Positions 35,049 through 46,989 of a DNA stretch of 64,000 nucleotides are shown here, piece by piece. How positions within the stretch are numbered: the stretch's first letter is position 1; each line of letters opens with the position of its first letter. A program made the translations under genes and the position numbers. Below the pieces are notes generated by a model. It made no database searches, was not told the DNA's origin, and saw only the letters and a program-made list of their open reading frames with translations. Source of the stretch: Adiantum capillus-veneris (lineage: Eukaryota; Streptophyta; Polypodiopsida; Polypodiales; Pteridaceae); contig CM043949.1 of NCBI GenBank assembly GCA_014529385.2, positions 109,453,977 through 109,517,976 on the forward strand, written 5' to 3'.

Positions 35049-36225
35049 TCATTGCTTCCTTATTGTAATTACTGTCATAAGATTTAGGTCTTTGTCCACC
35101 ACTTTCACGTCTATGACAACATTGTTTGCCAAACTTGTTGCCACTTGATCCATAGGCACATAGAAATCTTCAACAATGTGAGAATGCTTGTACCAAAAGA
35201 AGATCATTAATGTCTGTGTCACAAGCATATACTTGACAATGAAAGTGTCAAGAGAAATCTCGCAACATATGCCATCTGTTTGTTTCACATACCACCCTCG
35301 ATCAAGAAGATTATCACACAAGAGGGAATCAAATGATTTGCAGAGCAGCATAGTTTTAGCAACATGTACTTTGCAGGTATGAAATAACTCAACAAAGAGA
35401 CCAACAGGATAGAAATTTGCAAGTTTCACCAATTTAGTGGGTACAGAGTTACGAAGAGACCTCTGAACATCCCTATAGAGCTTGCTCCTCAATGCCTCAC
35501 TCATTGTTGTGTCGGGAACGGGCCAATCCATAGAGTTCCAGTTGGTTGGTAGTGAAACCTTCACCAACAATCCTCTCTGATTCCTTTGATTGAGTTGGTA
35601 GAAATGGTCATAGAAGAAAATACCCTCGTCTGCAAGGCTTTTTGTAGTGGGTCACAGAGATGAGACCTATAATGAACTACAGTGGCTCCCATTCCTCATA
35701 CGAGGAAGGATAAACATCTGTGAATGTAAGAGAATAGAAATAAATACAAACATCTATATAACCTAATTATATATCTGTAATAAGAGAAGAAAAAAACAGA
35801 TTCACATTTGAAATGTAAGATAACATTTATAGAGGAGTGCTAAATAATTAACTCACTGTTGCACCATGGATTATGCACCATGGAGACATCGCCATCACAT
35901 CAGAGTGAGTGAAAACATGGTGAACAAAGACTTCTTTCACAGTCTTCTTACCAATCTCAACTTTGAAATCCAGAACTCTTGCTTTCCATGCAGAACAAAA
36001 AATATTTGTTGCTTTCGAGTTTTTTCTCCTTCTTGGCTGCATAAGAACCCAATAACCTTTGCTTATCCTATGCTTTTGCCACCTATTATCTGTAGTGAGA
36101 GAGTTTGAGATTGAGATAGTACTTATGCTACTACATGGTCTTCTTTGCACACTAACGGTGAGGCTAGTTGGGAGCAGTGTATAGCAACCTCTAGAACTTC
36201 TTGGGCGGGTAGAAGATGAAGCCAT
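35049..36225 (-). pseudogene. Two-exon gene of unknown function, frameshifted
   Basis: Exon 1 begins MASSSTRPRSSRGCYTLLP at 36225 and includes WKARVLDFKVEIGKKTVKEV and SPWCIIHGAT. A GTGAGT donor follows (35856 downward) and a TTCACAG acceptor at 35718, so the intron is about 139 bp. Exon 2 reads VYPSSYEEWEPL; after small frame changes, VVHYRSHLCDPLQKAL and EGIFFYDHFYQLNQRNQRGL; then an open stretch (35570-35049) with VKVSLPTNWNSMDWPVPDTT, ALRSKLYRDVQRSLRNSVPT and VTQTLMIFFWYKHSHIVEDF. I do not recognise the family. The splice phase is off by one base, consistent with decay. Convergent with the FCP1-like pseudogene, divergent from the transposase-like one. The MASSST start resembles the gene at 19126, but such a short Ser-rich match may be chance. 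Confidence 0.5.
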
Positions 36226-36555
36226 AGGTATAATGGAGGGAGAATGAGTTTTGAAAGACTTTCATAAAGGTAGTGGATATCTTTTAATGAAGGGAGAGAG
36301 TTAGCTATTAATCAGTAGTTAGGTTTCAACAACTTGACGGCTACTGGAAGTGGGCCCTACTTTGTGATACAAGGAAGTTACCTTATGAAAATGGGACAAA
36401 ACTCAATATTTTAAAATGTTTTCTTTCATTTTTGTGTTATTTTCCATGCATTTCTACATTACATAAGGTTGTTGCTCATTGGTTGCACCTTCTTTTCTCT
36501 TTCTTCAATAAGACCCTCCAAATGACTTCCAAAATTTCCTAATGGGGAGTCTGTA
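36226..36555. other. Intergenic gap between divergent pseudogenes
   Basis: 330 bp between the starts of the - strand gene and the + strand transposase-like gene. It could hold promoters; no motif is certain. Confidence 0.4.
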
Positions 36556-37999
36556 TTGTGCCCAAAGCCCATTGACTATGCTTATCACAATAGAAAATGT
36601 ATTTTGGGAACATGCCAACATTGTGGCATTGAAAGGCTCTCATTGTGTCTAGGTGAACAGAGTGATGGCATCTCTTTGATAACTGTGAAGCTTTTTGAGG
36701 AGGTTCCTATACAAGAAGTGGACAAGACAAATACAATAAAATCTCAAAAAGACCTTGTGGTTTTCCAGATTAGTTCGATGAGTTTCATTTTCTTGATTCA
36801 AGGAAAATTGGGAAACTTTATCAAACACAACTGCAAGTACAAATGGCAAGCTCGTCAGTTCTAAGAATGTTTGGATAACTTTCTTGACAACGTAGTGGTG
36901 TCTGTAGTGGATTTTACAGAGACTTACTCCTTCAAAGTGAAGAATGAGATTCAATCAATGCCTTGGTATTCAACTTAGGTTACAATTTTGATTCGCATTT
37001 CATACTTATGTAATGTGCTTGGTGCCATTCAGAAGACGACCCACTTCTACATTTCTAATGACAAGACGCATGACACTTTGTTTGTGCAACATTGTTTTCT
37101 ATTATACAATGACTGGCTGAAATGTCAAGGCTATAGTGTCAAGCGTCATTGGGTTTGGTCTAATGGTGCAGCTTCACAGTTCAAAGAAAAATGACTATTC
37201 TATTTTGTAGCCCGCTACTTCAATATGACCGGCATCCAGATGATTCACAAGTTCTTTGCTTTTGGCCATGGGAAGGGTGAACACGATGGGGCTCGTGTAG
37301 TGCTAAAAAGAGCACTCACACATGAGCAGCTAAAACTTGACAAATGGGTGTTGCGTAAGGCTGCAATTGTGGTCGCATTCCTCAATGCAACCCTTCAAAA
37401 ACAAGAACCACATACAATCAAGAAAGCCGATCGTTTATTTTTGAAGGTCAAACTTGGTGATGTAGATAGAGACACAGAGTGGGATTGCATGCAAATCAAA
37501 GGGTCTCAATCTTTTCATTGTGTCAATGGCTATAGCCAAACAAATATGTACAAGATAAGGTGAAGACTATTGTCTTGCTTTTGCCATGCGTGCATGAAAG
37601 TTCAATGGAGGAGACGCACAAACAAAGACCATGTGGATGGGTGGGAGTACTTTCAAATACAATCCATAGTCAGGGATGAAAACAATAGTGTAGCATCCAG
37701 CAATGATGAGGATGAGTCCCATATACACTGGCCACCATGATGACCTTAGTGATGCTTTGATGGTTGGCTAGAACTTTGCAGTGGCTATAGAGGAGCCAGA
37801 CGCAGACTTCTACATCCTCAAGTGCACTAACACAAAGCACTGGAGTGAGAGCTATGAACAGGATGAATGGCACAACCATATTAAGAAAAAATTACTTGTT
37901 GTTGAGGGACTATTTTATGACTCGGTACATGGGCAAGATGATACCTATGTGCTTTTGGACAACAAGCCCACTGCTCTTATATACTCCCACCTAGTGTGA
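36556..37999 (+). pseudogene. Transposase-like pseudogene of a widespread unnamed DDE-like family
   Basis: A Cys cluster (KCILGTCQHCGIERLSLC) opens the frame. Then VVSVVDFTETYSFKVKNEIQ, FYISNDKTHDTLFVQHCFLL, RHWVWSNGAASQFKEK, KFFAFGHGKGEHDGARVVLK, a second Cys motif (LSCFCHACM) near 37580, and a tail (FYILKCTNTKHW ... VVEGLFYD). Animals and plants have many uncharacterised proteins with this order (DF.E.Y, SDD..HD, WSDG..SQFK, HGKG..DG, CFC..C), generally thought to be transposon-derived; I cannot give a superfamily name with confidence. Three stops in one frame (36862, ~36976, 37192) break it up to 37563; the tail needs a frame change. In the SQFK motif the expected Asp is Asn (WSNG), which would remove a likely catalytic residue. 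Confidence 0.62.
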
Positions 38000-38154
38000 T
38001 GCATCAGGTACCCAATGTGCCCAATGGAAGGGGAGCCTAGTGTATATGAACTATTAACTAATGTATTTGAACAAATCTATAATAGCACGCCCCTAGAGAA
38101 CTTGTGAGATCTATCTATGTGATCAGTCATAGGCTCTTTACTAAGCCACTAAAC

Positions 38155-39200
38155 CTCTTGTTGGAGACTTTCCACCACTTTACACTAATTTAGATCCACT
38201 TGACAAAAACTGAGATAGCACTTGTTAGGTACTTTTGACCACTTTCCAACACTTTAGATCCACTTGACAAGCATTGGGCTAGCACTTTTTAGGGACTTTC
38301 CAACACTTCAGATCCACTTGAGAGGCACTGGGCTAGCATTTGTTTAGGAAATTTCCACCACTTTCCAGCACTTTTGATCCACTTGACAGGCACTGAGCTA
38401 GCACTTGTTAGGGGCTTTCCACCACTTTTGATCCACTTGACATGCACTGGGCACTTGCTAGGGACTTTCTACCACTTTTGATCCACTTGACAGGCACTGG
38501 GTTAGTACTTGTTAGGAACTTTCAACCACTTTCCAGCACTTTAGATCCACTTGACAGGCATTGGGCTAGCACTTGTTGGGTACTATCAATCACTTTCTAG
38601 CACTTAAGATCCACTTAATAGGCACTGTGATAGCTTTTGTTAGGGACTTCCTACCAATTTCCAGTACTTTAGATCCACTTGATATGCCTTGGTCCATCAC
38701 CAACTCAAACAACTATACCACTTGATAGGGACTCTCCACCACTTTCCAAGACTTTAGACTTACTTGATAGGCACTGGACCGTCACCAACTCAAACAACTA
38801 TACCACTTTCTAGGGACTCTCCACCACTTTCCAAGACTTTAGACTTACTTGATAGGCACTAGGCCATCACCAACTCAAAGAACTTCAAACCACTAAACCA
38901 CTTGTTAGGGACTATCCACCACTTTAGATTCTTTTATAGGCACTGGGCTAGCACTTATTACAGACTCCTTAACACTTCAGATCCCTTGTTAGGCACAAGG
39001 CCATCACTAACTTAAAAAACTTTAAACCATTGTACCACTTGTTAGAGAATTTCTACCACTTTCCAGCACTTTAGATCCACTTAATATGCACTAAAATAAG
39101 ACCAATGTAAAGAAATTCAAAGGACTAAATAACTTGTTAAAGACATTCCACCTTTTGCCAACACTTTAGATCCACTTGACAACACCAATTCAAAGCATTT
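38155..39200. repeat. Minisatellite, ~64-bp period
   Basis: Core TTTAGATCCACTTGACAGGC at 38193, 38257, 38311, 38376, 38430, 38480, 38544, 38608 and 38672; spacings 50-65 bp. Each unit also has GGGCTAGCACTTGTTAGG and TTTCCACCACTTTCCAGCAC. From ~38690 units lengthen to ~80-100 bp by adding CATCACCAACTCAAACAACT. Diverged copies; non-coding. Confidence 0.9.
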
Positions 39201-39840
39201 CAAAACACTTAACAAAGACTTAGGCACAAAGACATACACATTATTACCACACTTGAACACTTGGCCATTGATAGTTTTTAGAGCACTTGGCTAGCACTTT
39301 AGAGCACCTTAAGATAAAAAACAGATAGGCATTGACACAAGCATTCATACATACCAATCGGATTCGTGTGTATTCAAAACAAAAGCATTCGTGTATATGT
39401 ATGAAAATTTTTACATACATTATGACATAGAGACAATAACTAGCTACACATGGTATATATTATGGACACTTTTGATTGCTTGGCATCTTCAAAAAGTCTG
39501 GACTATCAAATCCTTCCTATGCGTTGTACATTTTTAGTGACAATGTCCCAATTCCATTGTGCAAGTGTCTCGTTCCTTGCATAAAATGGACAGTCACTGA
39601 CAACTTTCACTTGTCAACTCCGTTTGCCACTTTCAACCCACTTGTAAACAAATGCCACCACATCCTCTTTCAGAAACTTCTCCCACTGTGTCTCATCTTG
39701 ATTCTTCAAGCCAGGCAAAATAACATAGCATGTAGGATCATTGAAGTAAATTTTATACAAAGAATCATCTAGCACTAATGTGCTTGACTTATTGAACCTA
39801 GGGAAAAGATATCAAAAGGTTTCTAACTTTTTGAAGTACA
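39201..39840. other. Interval with no recognised gene
   Basis: AT-rich, fading minisatellite words up to about 39330, then nothing recognised. Confidence 0.65.
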
Positions 39841-40760
39841 TTGGCCTTGGAGGGTCATCAAACTTACCCTATGGCCCTAGGGCCACAGGGTGTCCCTCCA
39901 TCTAAGGAGAGTTCCTATGTACATGGTGACATGTAGGTATACTTGAGTGGCATAAATGTCCCTCTAGAGATTTTACATTGGCACCCTACGGTCCAATGTC
40001 CATGGGGTGCTCTCTAATATAGCTAAAAGTCATATGGCTCTAGCTCTATAGGGTGTCAATAAAATGGTTCTACAAGGTCACTTAGGCCACCCTATGGCCC
40101 TAGGGGCATAGGACCTCTCACTAGATTAGAGGCACCTTGTGGCCCTAGCACCATAGGGTGCCAAAGTAGAAGCTCCAGGGCCACAAGGTGGTTCTCTATT
40201 CTAATGAGAGATCCTATGGCCCTAGGGTCATAGGGATGCCATTGCGGCCATGTAGGCACCCTTGAGTGGCCTAAATAATCATGTAGAGCTTTTGTATTGG
40301 TGCCCTAGGGTACCTTTAATCTGATACTAGAGATCCTATGACCCTAAGGTCGTAGGGTGGCATAGGTGTCCTTGTAGAACCAATTTTTTTGTACAATATG
40401 GACCTAGGGCCACATGCCTATAGGGCATATGCCCTCCTCAATAACATAGAGGGTACTCTTTGGACCTAGTTCCATAGGGTGCCAACATAAAGGTTGTACT
40501 AGTGCACCCATGCCACCCTATGTTCCTAGGGCCGTAGGATCTCTCATTAGATTAGATTTCTTTTTATTCCAATTAGAGATCTTATGGTCCTAGGAGGCCA
40601 ATGTACGTGCTCTTGAGTGGTCCAATTCCTCCTTTAGAGCTTCTACATTGGCACCCCTATGGCTATAGGTCCAAAGGGTGCCTTCTAATTTGATGAGAAT
40701 TCCTCTGGTGTTATGGCTATAAAGCAGACATTGTGCACATGTAGTTTCCCTCGAATGGCC
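39841..40760. repeat. Array of GGCC/CCTAGG palindromes
   Basis: Imperfect palindromes built on CCTATGGCCCTAGGGCCAT and continuing AGGG recur at ~39867, ~40090, ~40135, ~40212, ~40333 and ~40517, with decayed ones between and after. The intervening DNA is also shared (GCACCCTA, GAGAGATCCTATGG, TTGAGTGGCCTAAAT, GAGCTTTTACATTGG). Units of roughly 100-150 bp, irregular spacing. Isolated members lie at ~42319 and ~42418. Confidence 0.82.
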
Positions 40761-42449
40761 TAAATGTACCATCACACAAAACACCCAAATAAGCTAAAAA
40801 CATGTGATGCTCTTGGTGCACATCTTGAAGACTACATAAAAACCTAAACTATATCATCCTTATCGCCTAAATACCATAGGGTCCTTTGCAAGTGTAAACT
40901 ACAAAAGAAATGGTTCATTGGAAGTGTAAACTAAAAAATAAATTTGACATTAGAAATGGGAGCACTTGCAAAGAGAATCAACAATAGCTTTGCAATTAGA
41001 AATGGGAGCAAATAAAACTAAAATAACTTTGAAATTGCAAATGGGAGCACTTGCAAAGAGAATCAACAATAGATTTGTAGGTGCTCATTGTAAGTGATAG
41101 ATAGATTTCAAAGTCTTCAATTCACTGTTTATTTTATTATTGAAGTCACATGATAACATAGCATTCTTTTGTGTATCATCAAATTCAATCAAACGTTTAT
41201 TTTTCTCAATGTTCTTTCAATAACCATGTATGAAAATTGGTTGTCTTATAGAATCTTCAAAAATATAGTACATTGGAAGTTTTAAAGACATTGAAAGGGT
41301 GGCATATCTTTAATATGATAGAGAAACATTCTCAAGAAACTAATCAAGGTTACAAAGTTCAAAACAAACTTTTTTATTAAGTGTAAATACATCCATAAAA
41401 TTTATTAATAGGTCTAAGTTTTGCACTTCAATGCATTTGATTGCCTTTGATTTAACCACCAGATATACAATCCAATTTACAAGCTTGAACAATTCATACA
41501 TTATACAATTGTTGCTATGCAATAAGCCTTGATAGAATGTTTTTCTATGCGATAAAATATCTTGCAAGATGTTCCCATTGCTACATGATAAGCTAAAAAA
41601 TTATACTAATCCTAGCTTTCCTCTACTAAAACAAATTCAAGAAATCCATTTCAATTCTCTATATCATCTAGAAGAGAAGAAAAATTGTAGTTTGGACCAA
41701 GATTCTCGCACTTTCTATCTTTGAATAAAATCTAGTTGCAATTGAAGAACTATATTTTCACATAAAACAAAGGACAAATGCTTTATAAACCATTTTCACT
41801 TTGATACTTGATATTCATTGTCTAGGCTAGTTTCTGATATTTATAATACATTTTCAATATACATTTAATCTAGTTATTTGCAATACAAAGAATTGTTTCA
41901 AATGCTTACACCAACAATTCACAATAAAGAATTTACACACAACCTAAAATATGATATAGGATGATTATAAATCAACTATTCACACCCTCATTTTGTAATT
42001 TTGTAGACAAAAACCTTTTACATGTTTCCTAGCTTAATTTTATTCTCAAAAGAATATTAAACCTTAAAAACAAGCAAGAGAATCTATTCCCCTATTTTAT
42101 TCTCAAAAGAATATTAAACCTTAATCCCAAGCTAGGGAATCTACACCCCTATTTTATATGACCCCTATGATTCCAAGGCGACATACCTTCTCTTATATCT
42201 TCTTCCATAATTTTAGTTTAGAATCAACACACTATGACCCTAAGATCTTTAACAAGATAGTTAAACCAAAAGAAGATTTTTTTGAGACTCTTAAAGAGTG
42301 TTTAAATAACCTAGAATAACCACCCTATGGCCTTGTCATGTGATATTTTACAAGGTGTGTCCATAGAGAACCTTCAAGGATATACACCTAATCAACCTTG
42401 TAGAAGCCTTAAGTTAGCACCCTATGGCCATATGATCCTTGGGCCATAG
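40761..42449. other. AT-rich interval, no gene recognised
   Basis: Contains a direct repeat around 40955-41075 (AAATGGGAGCACTTGCAAAG then AGAATCAACAATAG, twice) and a 57-bp tandem duplication (42037-42093, 42094-42150, starting ATTTTATTCTCAAAAGAATA). No coding signal. Confidence 0.7.
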
Positions 42450-43174
42450 TGGAATTGGATTTGATCTCTTTAGATAGCTTATTGCAGTGTTAGAGTTTAC
42501 AGCTACTGGTGATTCATTAGTTCAATCAGTAGAAACTGGAGGAAAAGATAGAAACTGAACTAAAACAATTACATGAACTGGAATACATCTGCTGAGAAAG
42601 AGACAAGCTGAATGACTGGAATTAGTGTTTAGAGTAAGAGTACAAGTGAGAATAATGTAGCTTGGGAACAACTTCAGGACTATAACCACACACTAAGAGT
42701 AAGAAGTCAAAAGATAAAACAGCCCAAAAGTACAGCCAACCCGATTACAATGTAATGGGTCCTATTTATAGCCTCTTGGAGTTACTGTGGTAACCGTCAT
42801 AGTAATTATTGACTGGTCCAATGCCCGCGGCTTTCCAAGAGTTGACTCCCACCTAGTGAAACTGCCTCCGCCAGTAAGACTACCTCCGCCATCTACATCC
42901 TTCCCTCCTTTCTTGAATTTTGGTAAGACTCCAAAATTTTTGAAAAAAATCCACCGTCTGATCCTTTTGAAACATAGCTTTATGCCATATTTCATGCTTT
43001 GTTGAGTGCTTGACACTCCCTATGATTGTAATTCCAAGGGTGTCAGCCAAAGAGATACCCACACTTGGTTGAGAAAATCCACCGTCTGATTCTGAAAATG
43101 TTTGGAAAAATCCACCGTTTGATTTTGAGATGGTTGGAAAATTCCTCCATTGAATGCTGAGATGGAACTACCCA
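42450..43174 (-). repeat. Gypsy A 3' LTR (725 bp)
   Basis: Left edge TGGAATTGGATTTGATCTC, right edge ...GGAACTACCCA, so TG...CA ends in either orientation. The purine-rich GAAAGGGTAC just inside the element (- strand, 43175-43184) is the likely PPT. Compared with the 5' LTR it lacks about 80 bp after GTGTTTAGA (present at ~52920-53000). The left end lies in a CCTTGGGCCATAG palindromic-repeat remnant. Confidence 0.78.
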
Positions 43175-43182
43175 GTACCCTT

Positions 43183-46100
43183 TCACTGAACCCGCTTCCT
43201 TTTGCCCTTAGGTCTTGATGGTGTCTCCAAAGTCCCAATGACAGCATTGTCCTTCTGAATGAGTCTGTAAATGGCCTCTTGCTCAAGCTGATCCCACCGC
43301 TCTGTGGTCATTTCGACTTCATAAGGCGTGAGGGGATGATAAATTTTGGTGTCAGGATCATAGAGTGTGCGTCTGCCTTTTGTTAGACGAGTCCTAGCCA
43401 ATTTGTGACAATGCGAAGCTGTATGGATCAATCCTTCTGGAAGAGGCTGATTTGTTTTGATCCTAGCTTCCAAGAGAATCTCAGTCATTTCTTTGTACTA
43501 GGGTCCTAGGCCTGGTTTAGCCGTAATGTCCTTTTCAGGAACTTTAGAGGACTCAACAGTGAGTTGCAGCAGCTGGTTTGTGATCTTAGTGAGGCCTCTA
43601 ATCTGAATTTTCCATTATCCCATACAGAGCTTAATCCTTTGTACCTCATCTTTTAATTTGTGGAAATCATTTAGTTGAAGAGCATCATTGAATAGCGTTT
43701 TCCAGGTTTTCCACTCCATAGTTTATCGCTCATACCAATCATGAAGATCATCAGTAATCTTAAAGTATGTAAGCCGATCCACTGGTTCAGTATGTTGAGG
43801 GTATAGTGCTGGAAAAAATCTCGGCAGCCCCGCTTCTCTTGTGGTAAAGCATACAGGAGAACTAGGGAACCAGTGACAAACTCTAGATAATTAAAGACAA
43901 CCTGGTTCTCCTGGTGCATCATCTTCCTGGTAACTTTAACCAGCTGAAATAATATTTGGAGAGCAGTTTCCTGTTCTCCTACTGTCATTTGAGTTTGAGG
44001 TCCTTTGCTTGTGGTAGTCTGATCTTCAAGAATAACTCTCACCCTCTAATCCAAAATTCCCCTAGCAATCTGCATTTGCACTAAGACCTCTTTTAACTGA
44101 CTTCTGACATCTTTTATACATCTATATGTCGACTTATTTCCCAGCAGGAGTTCTAATTCCATAGAAAGGGAATGGCAATCTGTAGTAGAATGCCTCTGTT
44201 GATATGGATTAACTACTTTATCATCAGCAGTTAATATCCATTCAGGCACTCTCTCTAGTAGTTGTATTGTACTAGGATGCTCAAACAATTAGCACACCTC
44301 TTGATCATGGAAAGCAGCTGATTTCCAATGTTGAACCATTTCCCTAGCACCAACATATAGTCACTGAAATCGTTCTAGATTAGTGATAAGATCATCATCC
44401 TCCAGATACATCCTGGTTATAGGAGCCTGCTGATGTCGTAATCTCTTGTTCAGCATGGTGAGTTGTAATGAATGTTGCTCATCACTTGTTGGAATCTTAG
44501 TCATAGCTTTGCCTTTCCCTTTATCATCTGTACCGTGCTATGAATGGTGTGCTGGTGAATTTTGAGCTTTGCTGGTTTGTTGATCTCCCCCTTGCTGGTC
44601 ACTCGACTACTGTCCTTCAGGATGTTCTGATTGGTCTGCCTTGGATTGACTCCCTACTATAGCCCCCACTCCACCATTGCCAGATCCTGGAGGTGGATAT
44701 GGAAGAGAGTCATCATTACCATGCCCATCATCACTATGCCCCTCTTCAGATTCCTCCCCCTTCTCTTCTTCATTAGCTTCTGCCTTATCATCATCTTCCT
44801 CAAGGTTATTCTGATGCTCAATATAATCAAGGATAGCTTGATTTTCCAGAGCACTGTTATATTCAGAGAGTTTGTCTTGCAAGTCACTCTGCATTGTCTC
44901 CATGAGAGTCCTCAAATTGTCTCTATTGAAAACAGCATTCCCTTCTGGATTTAATATCTCAGCAAGATTATTATAGATGTATCTTTCTGTTAAGGTGGCT
45001 TTCAGAGCAGTGTGGGCATTCAGCAAGGAGTTGAAATCAACTCGCTTCATTCTCAGCAGAGTTTTGAATATGTCCCCGTAACCCTTTCAACTTATACCTT
45101 TTCTTCCCTCAAAGTCCGTACCTCAGATTCCACCTTGGATAACCTATTTTCTAATTGCTGAATGGTCCTAGTCGACTGAGCTTCAATGATATTGTGGTGC
45201 AGGGTCTGGGTGGCCCTCTCCTGCTCCATATTTTCAATCTGCTGCTCAGCTTCCTTCAATTCAGTTTTTGCCTTGGTTAATTCATCATCTGACACTGAAG
45301 TATCCAGCATTTATCCTATGGCATTCACAATAGTGTTCCAAGAGGACTGAATTAGTACAGAACATCCATCCTACACTGTGGCTGGGTCACAAGCAGTTGG
45401 CTCATAAATCGTGACAAGAGCCATATATGATAATGTAGAATAATCAGATTTCTGCAGGATTAGACGTCCTGTGAGAGGATGAGTCTGCAACTGCTGTTAA
45501 TCGTAGGGCCGCTTCACTATAAGGAATGGAAACCTTTCCCAGCGGACTTGAAGGTGTTGGCCCTTTTCCCTTATCAGTCTAATTTGCTAGCTGCTCAGCA
45601 CTGGCCCTCTCTGACTGGTCTTGTGGCCCGTACTGGTAGTTGTTGAAATCTGCCCTGTTGTTTGGGTAACTCCACTAACTAACTGGTTTTCTGGGGACTC
45701 TTCTTCTGAAGACACTTCAACATTCCTAGGCGTTGGAAATGGCTTCTAGCTCCAAGCCAATCTTACCTAGGCATGGGCGTCTGGAGCAGATGCCCAGTAA
45801 AGAAACTGCCAAACATACCAAGCTTTGAAGACATTCTAGGACTTCAACTTGGCAGTCTGCTGAAGCACATTGTGTGACAATATCTGACAGAGATTGATAG
45901 CAACTATAGAGTCCAATATTTTTGCTAAGAGCATAGAAAATAGCTTTTCTAACACATAAGTAGGATTATTTTTAAGACTCACAGCTTCAGCCACAAAGCG
46001 GTAAGCAGGAGGAATGTCCAGACCTGCTACTGGCACTCCTTGTGCACTGGTTTTTCGTTTCTTTCTGGCAGCATCATTGATTTGCTCTGTAGTTTCCACA

Positions 46101-46680
46101 GATGGCTTTGGCTCATTTGGCATTCGGAAGGCAAAAGCAATGTTCTCTGGAGTGACTGACACTTTTCTACCATAGATAATAGCACTTCAGTCTTTGGTGT
46201 TGAAAGAATTCCAAAATTGCCTTATAATTGCTATGTCGAACTCTATCCTTCTTGCTTGCACAACCACATGCAAATCACACAATCTCAGTAAGGCCTGTGC
46301 TTGCTCAGTAAACACATATCTCTGTATTTTGCAGTGAGGAATAAGAAGAAGAGTTGCTTTTGCAATAGCAATAAGGGCTTGGGTTTCGTCTATAGTTTCC
46401 TGCATCTTCTTTTGACATTTTCTTCCTACCCATACACCGTGAAGACGATGAACCAGTATACGAAGAAGAAGAGGACTTACTTGATTCGTCAAACCAGTAT
46501 CCTGGTGTGGCTAGCAAAGATAAACTGCAATCTACAGTCTCCTCGGATGAAGAGGTTTGTGGCTGTAGCGAAGAAACTTCAGAGCTCGGCGATGGTGAAT
46601 GAACAACAATCTGCAGGCGTCGTGCAGGAGACTTGTGAGGAAAAATGCTTACTCGCCTTACTGTTATACGCGTTCATGCC
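43183..46680 (-). pseudogene. Gypsy A post-integrase additional ORF region
   Basis: About 3.5 kb of protein-like sequence between integrase and the 3' LTR, broken by many stops. From its 5' end: EIDETQALIAIAKATLLLIP-type helices with REFW-like IRQFWNSF; VSVTPENIAFAFRMPNEPKP; PPAYRFVAEAVSLKNNPTYV. Then a coiled coil (45310-45092, KTELKEAEQQIENMEQERAT), an acidic segment (44930-44640, NLEEDDDKAEANEEEKGEES), and a conserved end (43488-43183, IKTNQPLPEGLIHTASHCHK, LYDPDTKIYHPLTPYEVEMT, ending in a KGKRKRVQ basic tail). The V..TPENIA..F.MP pattern recalls extra ORFs of plant Athila/Tat-type gypsy elements. No envelope-like transmembrane segment is evident. Function unknown. The conserved end recurs in gypsy B. 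Confidence 0.6.
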
Positions 46681-46989
46681 ATAAAAGCTCCACCACTTAC
46701 CATTCCTAGAGTTCTGTGCACCGTAAGTGACGTGGCAGACATGCATTGGACAAGATTTCCTCTTGTCTTTGAAATGATTACCACTGATAGTCCTTCCGAT
46801 CGTTGTTTTCCCAAGAACTGATATTGGTCCCCATACTTCTCTGGTTTTGGTCTGGATAGGGTTTGGGCGCACTGGTATTATTATGGCTTTTTGACTGGCT
46901 CTGGAATTGGTTGTACATGGAAAAGACCTAAAATAGCTGATTCTGGATTTTCCTGGTCTTCAGCTCCAAGACCATCAATACCCGTTTTC

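Noticed and set aside
38155-39200. CRISPR-like array
   Set aside because: Repeats are diverged, spacing varies from 50 to 65 bp, 'spacers' are themselves repeated, and the context is a eukaryotic nuclear genome; it is a minisatellite.
43183-46680. Envelope gene of an endogenous retrovirus-like element
   Set aside because: No signal peptide, membrane segment or cleavage-site pattern is visible; only coiled-coil and acidic segments, so I call it an additional ORF.
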